From contig OZ316892.1 in assembly GCA_973895155.1 (NCBI GenBank), positions 8,990,001 through 9,054,000 on the forward strand: a DNA stretch of 64,000 bases, read 5' to 3'. This DNA is from Marsupella aquatica (taxonomy: Eukaryota; Marchantiophyta). Position numbers and translations under genes: made by a program. The notes beneath the pieces were generated by a model, which saw only the letters and a list, made by a program, of their open reading frames with translations, was not told the DNA's origin and ran no database searches. Below, in pieces: positions 60,261-64,000 of the stretch (the first letter of the stretch is position 1; every line of letters begins with the position of its first letter).

Positions 60261-60512
60261 TAAGGGTGCAAAAGGAAAAATTCTTAACTAATTTAAAGAA
60301 ATAAGTTGAAACCTGAATAAGAAATAAACAATGTTTTTTAAGGGGATTTACATCCTATTTCATATGGATAGAAATACAAACTAAGGAAAGAGTTTCATAA
60401 AGATAATCAGAACTTAAGTAAATACAATTGAAAAATGCCCATCTTGAGCAGGTCAGGTGGGTTGACCAAACTAGCTATAGCACTGGCATTCGTATTAGAC
60501 TCAATGGAAAGA

Positions 60513-61455
60513 TTTTTTTTTTTAGAATAATTTTCTAAATTTTTTTTAAAGGGAAGGCGACATGGCGCAACGACACCCGCGGCAAAAACCAGCAGGAGGA
60601 AAAACAAGCCCGGAACCCAGGGTGCCCGAGAGCCCCCCCAAGGCAAGAGCGCCGGCCCCCAACAAGCCGCAACAGAGAGGACCGGGCCGGCAGCAAGCCA
60701 GCAACAACAGACAAAGACCAGAACCCAGGCGAACCCAAGACAGCTGCCAAGCCAAGGGGAACACAAAGGCCCACAAAAAGGCACACAACAAGGGCCCAAT
60801 GGGGATTCAGTGCAGGTCATTGGGCATAAGTGAACCAAGACCTAAAGTGCCAGCAAACGGAAGGCAAGTCAAAAGGACACTGATCCTTAAAACAAACTGG
60901 CAAATACCCCTCACAGGCTTGATAACTGTGGTGAGAAAATACACTCCTCTAATGGTGGGGGACACAGTGGAAGACACAGGTAGCAGAGTCATTCAAGCAT
61001 AGAGAATAGCCACAGGACAGCCACTTCAAGGAATACTATGTCTGATGGTGCATCTATCAGTCATGTCAGTCAGGTCAATGAGTGTCCTGCTTAAGCTCCT
61101 AGCTTTTCTTGCCCCCTTAGTCCGTTGAAGGGTTGCATGGGCACTGATGACAACCCCGTGGAGGATAAGTTACAGTGGGAATCTGGTGGCGGTGGCTTGG
61201 TATGTTCATTGTCTTCTTTCGGTCCAGATGCTAGTGATCATTTGATGAATCAGAAGAAGAAAACCAGGGTCTCGCTTCTGTGAGCGGATGGCAGTGTCCA
61301 TCTTGCCAAAAAAAGAGCATCCAACTGCCTTATTGAGCCCGATTCCGACAGCCATTTGGTCAAGCTGAATCCAACGGGTTCTCAGGCTAGGACACTCGTA
61401 GAGCATATGTTTGATGGTCTCGATGTTACCTTGACATGCTGTGCAATGCCCATCG
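60513..61455 (-). mobile_element. LINE 3' end, interrupted by a Copia insertion
   Basis: On the minus strand, 61455 to 61206 encodes the end of a non-LTR reverse-transcriptase polyprotein. It has a zf-RVT-type C-x2-C-x8-H-x4-C finger (CTAC ... HMLYEC) and ends in IWTERRQ and a stop. A GC-rich 3' UTR follows and ends in A-rich sequence (T-runs at 60513-60523 and 60540-60547 on the plus strand), as expected for a LINE tail. The coding part breaks off exactly where the Copia LTR starts at 61456, so the remaining LINE should resume beyond the Copia element, outside the window. Confidence 0.75.
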
Positions 61456-61799
61456 TGTTAGATATTGCTCTAGTCTTGTGACTCATGAGCTAACCACAGT
61501 TAGTCTAACTCGGGTTAGGACTTAGCTAATGTTAGCGGTAGTGTTGTTGTGCATATAGCCAGGGCTGATGCCAGCCCCTGGTGGAACTTAGGCTCATTGT
61601 TATGGAGCTAGTTGAGAGATAGGGAGAGCTTGTGCTGTGGATGCTTGGTATGGCCGGTCGGCCTAGAGTGCAGTAAAGCTCTTGTGTGTTCCCGTGGACG
61701 TAGCCTCATGTGGAGGTGAACCACGTATCTCTCTGTGTCGACTATTGTGCGTTGGATGGTTCATGGGCTTGCCGTTACGAATGTCGTCTATGCTCAACA
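61456..61799 (+). repeat. 5' LTR of the Copia element, 344 bp
   Basis: It begins TGTTAGATATTG and ends TATGCTCAACA, with the TG...CA ends and short inverted TGTT/AACA termini expected for an LTR. It has the same length as the solo LTR at 48218-48561. Confidence 0.93.
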
Positions 61800-61801
61800 A
61801 G

Positions 61802-61813
61802 TGGTATCAGAGC
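61802..61813 (+). promoter_or_regulatory. Primer-binding site, initiator tRNA-Met
   Basis: TGGTATCAGAGC lies two bases after the LTR end. It is the standard complement of the 3' end of plant initiator tRNA-Met and is typical of plant Copia elements. Confidence 0.95.
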
Positions 61814-63291
61814 ATGCTTGGGAGGTGACGAGGTTTTTTCGTGATGGGTTTTTCCAGCGTTCATTGTTGATGGTACATTCGGGGTTTTGTCGCATGAAAC
61901 TTGAATGTGTGTGGCTGTGCGGATAGGTTAGTGATGGGGCTTTCTAACGGTGGTTAGAACTCGCTGATCGATATCCGTGGTGCGGAGGAATTGAAGTTTG
62001 CGTTGTTCAGGTTTTATTCGTGTTCGACGGGTTTTCGGGGGAGAGACCAGAGTTCGCGTTTTTCAACGGCGTGAGCTGTGCGGTGCGGGAGGGATCGCAC
62101 ATTATAGCTCAAGTTGAAGGTTGAAGCGAGCTGGTCGTTTCGGTAGCTGGATTGTTGCCGAGGTGTTACCGAGTGCGATGTGACGAGTGAAGGAGGCGTT
62201 CAGGTTTTTACACAAGCTATGGAGCTTGTTCCCATCTGAGCCGGGTTTCTCTTTGTGACGTCCGACTCGGTGGAAGAAACGCAAAGTGCTACGGCTCAAT
62301 GGTTTGATCGCGGCGAGGCGGTCATTTTGAGCCCTGGATTGGCACTTGTCGCGGTGTGAAGACGACGCGGCGGAAGCTTTTACAGTGCTGGAGTTGCAGA
62401 CGGCGCCGGTGTGATTCGGCAACAAATCCCGTCGGTAACTCGTTGTTTTCTCATTGGAAACGGCGGCGGTTTAAGTGAGTAACTAGCATTTTTTCCCTTA
62501 AAACGGCATTTTTTTCTGGGTTACTTTAGGGCTATTTTTTCAATTTTTTTTCCCTTTGCGCGCCACCGGCTGGCTCCCTATCGGCCCTGCCACCTCCTTA
62601 CGCCCTGCCCTGCCTCCTGCCGGCGCCCCTCCCCGGCGCACGGCATTTTTACGCCCCCGTCCCCATATCCGGCTGGTATGCAGCCGTAGTTGGCCGCGTG
62701 TCACCCCCTTTGTGGCCCCTTATCCCCCTTGGTCGACGTATACCCGGCCCTTTACGGGGTATTTAAGGTCTAAGGGGCTTAACACCCCCTTTAAGACACC
62801 TTTTTATTGTCGTTTTTCCTTCCCCTTTTGTTCTCCTTGTGCCGGGACCTGCCGCCCTCCGTTTTAACTGCTCCGACAGGGGGAACGGCCCCCTGTGAGA
62901 CCTGCTGGACTGTGCGGGAATATTCCTGAAAAACAGAGAGCTTTTTTTCGGCCGTCCGACAAAGATTCCGTCCGCCAAACGGTAACTTTTTTTGGTTCTT
63001 TTTTGGCAAGGACGTTGCCACTGGAGTTAGCAACGAGGCGCACCGATCACATTGCGATTCCGACGAAGGGTTGTACTGGGTATTTTGGTTATTCTCCGAG
63101 GTGGTCAAAACGGGGGAGTTTCCCAAGGTTTTACCCACCCTGACCGAAATTTGAATAACTTTTCCGTCGAATTTTGATTTTGATTTCGGCTTTCAGTATT
63201 GGACTCCTAGCTTCGTGGGCTACGCGGCGGTGTTGAGTTTTGAGTTTTGTGAGAAGTTTTGAAAAAAGACGTTTTTTCGTGATTGTTTCAT
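61814..63291 (+). other. Copia untranslated leader, about 1.5 kb
   Basis: No open frame in this stretch looks like Gag. A GC-rich portion (62556-62780) is open on both strands without family resemblance. The length is large for a Copia leader, so this may include a secondary insertion or a variable leader segment. Confidence 0.5.
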
Positions 63292-64000
63292 ATGAGTGAC
63301 TCGGAGGATACTGGAAGAATTGGCGTCGGTGGAGCTTCAGGATCACGACGTTCAGGCGGAGAGTCTGAGGAGGAGCTGCTACCATTTGAGGAGGAACAAG
63401 TAACACCGATACGATCACCGGTGCGACGTGTAGTGGAGGAAGCTGTACTACTACCAGAGCTATCGGTAGTGGGGAAGAAGAGGCAGATGGCTAGATTTGG
63501 AGGAGTGAAGTTTGAGGTGGAGAAGTACGATGGTTGTACTGATTACTTGCTGTGGGAGAAGCAAGTGAAGGGTGTTCTTCGGGCCATGGGCTTAGCTCAT
63601 CTGCTTTCTTCGCGAGAGCAGTATGATGGAGAAGAGGAGATCTCAGAGAAGCAGTGGAGACAGGGGTAGGTGATTGCTGTCAATGCAGTGATGCTATATC
63701 TCAAGCCGCACATTATCAAGCAGCTGGATGATTATGCGAATTGCGCGTCACTGTTCAAGGCTCTTAGAGAGAAGTACTACCGGGAAGATGCATCAGATCG
63801 GCTGTACAAGAAGTCTCTCTTGATGAGCCTCAGGCTCAAGGAAGGGAGAAAAATGCAGGATCACTTGGATGAGTTTGACAGTCTAGCGGTGGATCTGTCA
63901 AACCTGGGAAAAGGAGTTGAAGATGAGGATAAGGCCTTACTTCTGCTAAGCTCCTTACCGTCGTCATATCAGGGCTTGAAACAGGTGCTCTTGTATAGAG
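63292..64000 (+). pseudogene. gag: Copia gag, 5' part, with in-frame amber stop
   Basis: Gag forms the particle of the Copia element. It opens at ATG 63292 (MSDSEDTGR). After an acidic, S/E-rich N-terminus it has FGGVKFEVEKYDG and YLLWEKQVKGVLRAMGL, as in Copia-type Gag (UBN2-like). A TAG stop interrupts at 63667-63669. The same frame then stays open to the window end, with YLKPHIIKQL, LKEGRKMQDHLDEFD and DEDKALLLLSSLPSSYQ, all typical of the family. The single stop in an otherwise intact frame suggests a fairly young but defective copy, a sequencing error, or rare read-through. Confidence 0.85.

Larger units (their letters stand above)
61456..64000 (+). mobile_element. Ty1/Copia LTR retrotransposon, 5' part
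   Basis: The element consists of a 5' LTR, an initiator-tRNA primer-binding site, a leader of about 1.5 kb and the start of gag, and continues past the window. The flank before it, CATCG at 61451-61455, should reappear after the 3' LTR if the insertion is intact. It belongs to the family of the four solo LTRs in this window (subfamily A). Confidence 0.92.

Noticed and set aside
60407-60838. 143-codon minus open frame rich in L, C and W
   Set aside because: It lies in the GC-rich 3' UTR of the LINE and is not part of its polyprotein.

Overview
The window is a nuclear segment of a streptophyte, most likely a non-flowering land plant. I base this on a plant-type UPF1 with a long S/TQ-rich tail, a plant NTMC2-type SMP/C2 protein, a succinate/fumarate carrier close to the plant form, an AAACCCT telo-box cluster upstream of a ribosome-biogenesis gene, and Copia and LINE retroelements. 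The species cannot be fixed from sequence alone. Gene density is low: five protein genes that I can model in 64 kb. They are separated by AT-rich intergenic DNA full of old, diverged duplications.

Layout. 1-5.2 kb is intergenic, with a degenerate repeat array and a GC-rich block. 5.2-5.9 kb holds duplicated promoter-proximal sequence and a strong G-quadruplex motif. 6.2-16.5 kb is the 29-exon gene for the nonsense-mediated decay helicase UPF1 (+). 16.5-25 kb is mostly empty but holds an unexplained promoter-like segment followed by nested tandem repeats with a conserved palindrome (22.3-24.0 kb). 25.1-27.3 kb is an intronless NTMC2T6-type membrane-contact-site protein (-). 28.4-36.8 kb is intergenic, with a diverged triplicated block and a long-inverted-repeat element. 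36.8-38.8 kb is a small coiled-coil gene (-) that needs one GC-AG intron. 44.7-45.9 kb is the two-exon mitochondrial succinate/fumarate carrier SFC1 (-). 47-50.6 kb holds a 3-copy tandem repeat, a solo LTR and a second long-inverted-repeat element. 51.8-56.2 kb is the 8-exon UTP7/WDR46 SSU-processome gene (+), with a tandem-repeat-bearing intron. 58.8-64 kb is a retroelement cluster: three more solo LTRs, a LINE 3' end, and a Copia element inserted into the LINE and running off the window.

The genes do not form one pathway. UPF1 (mRNA surveillance) and UTP7 (18S rRNA maturation) are housekeeping RNA genes, SFC1 exchanges organic acids across the mitochondrial inner membrane, and NTMC2T6 tethers membranes.

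I found no convincing new molecular system. The best second-look items are four solo LTRs of one Copia family, each with an intact 5-bp target-site duplication, from two subfamilies differing in U3; the triple palindrome repeat; the two related foldback elements; and the lineage-uncertain coiled-coil gene. All exon boundaries come from reading frame, splice-site consensus and family similarity, not from transcripts.
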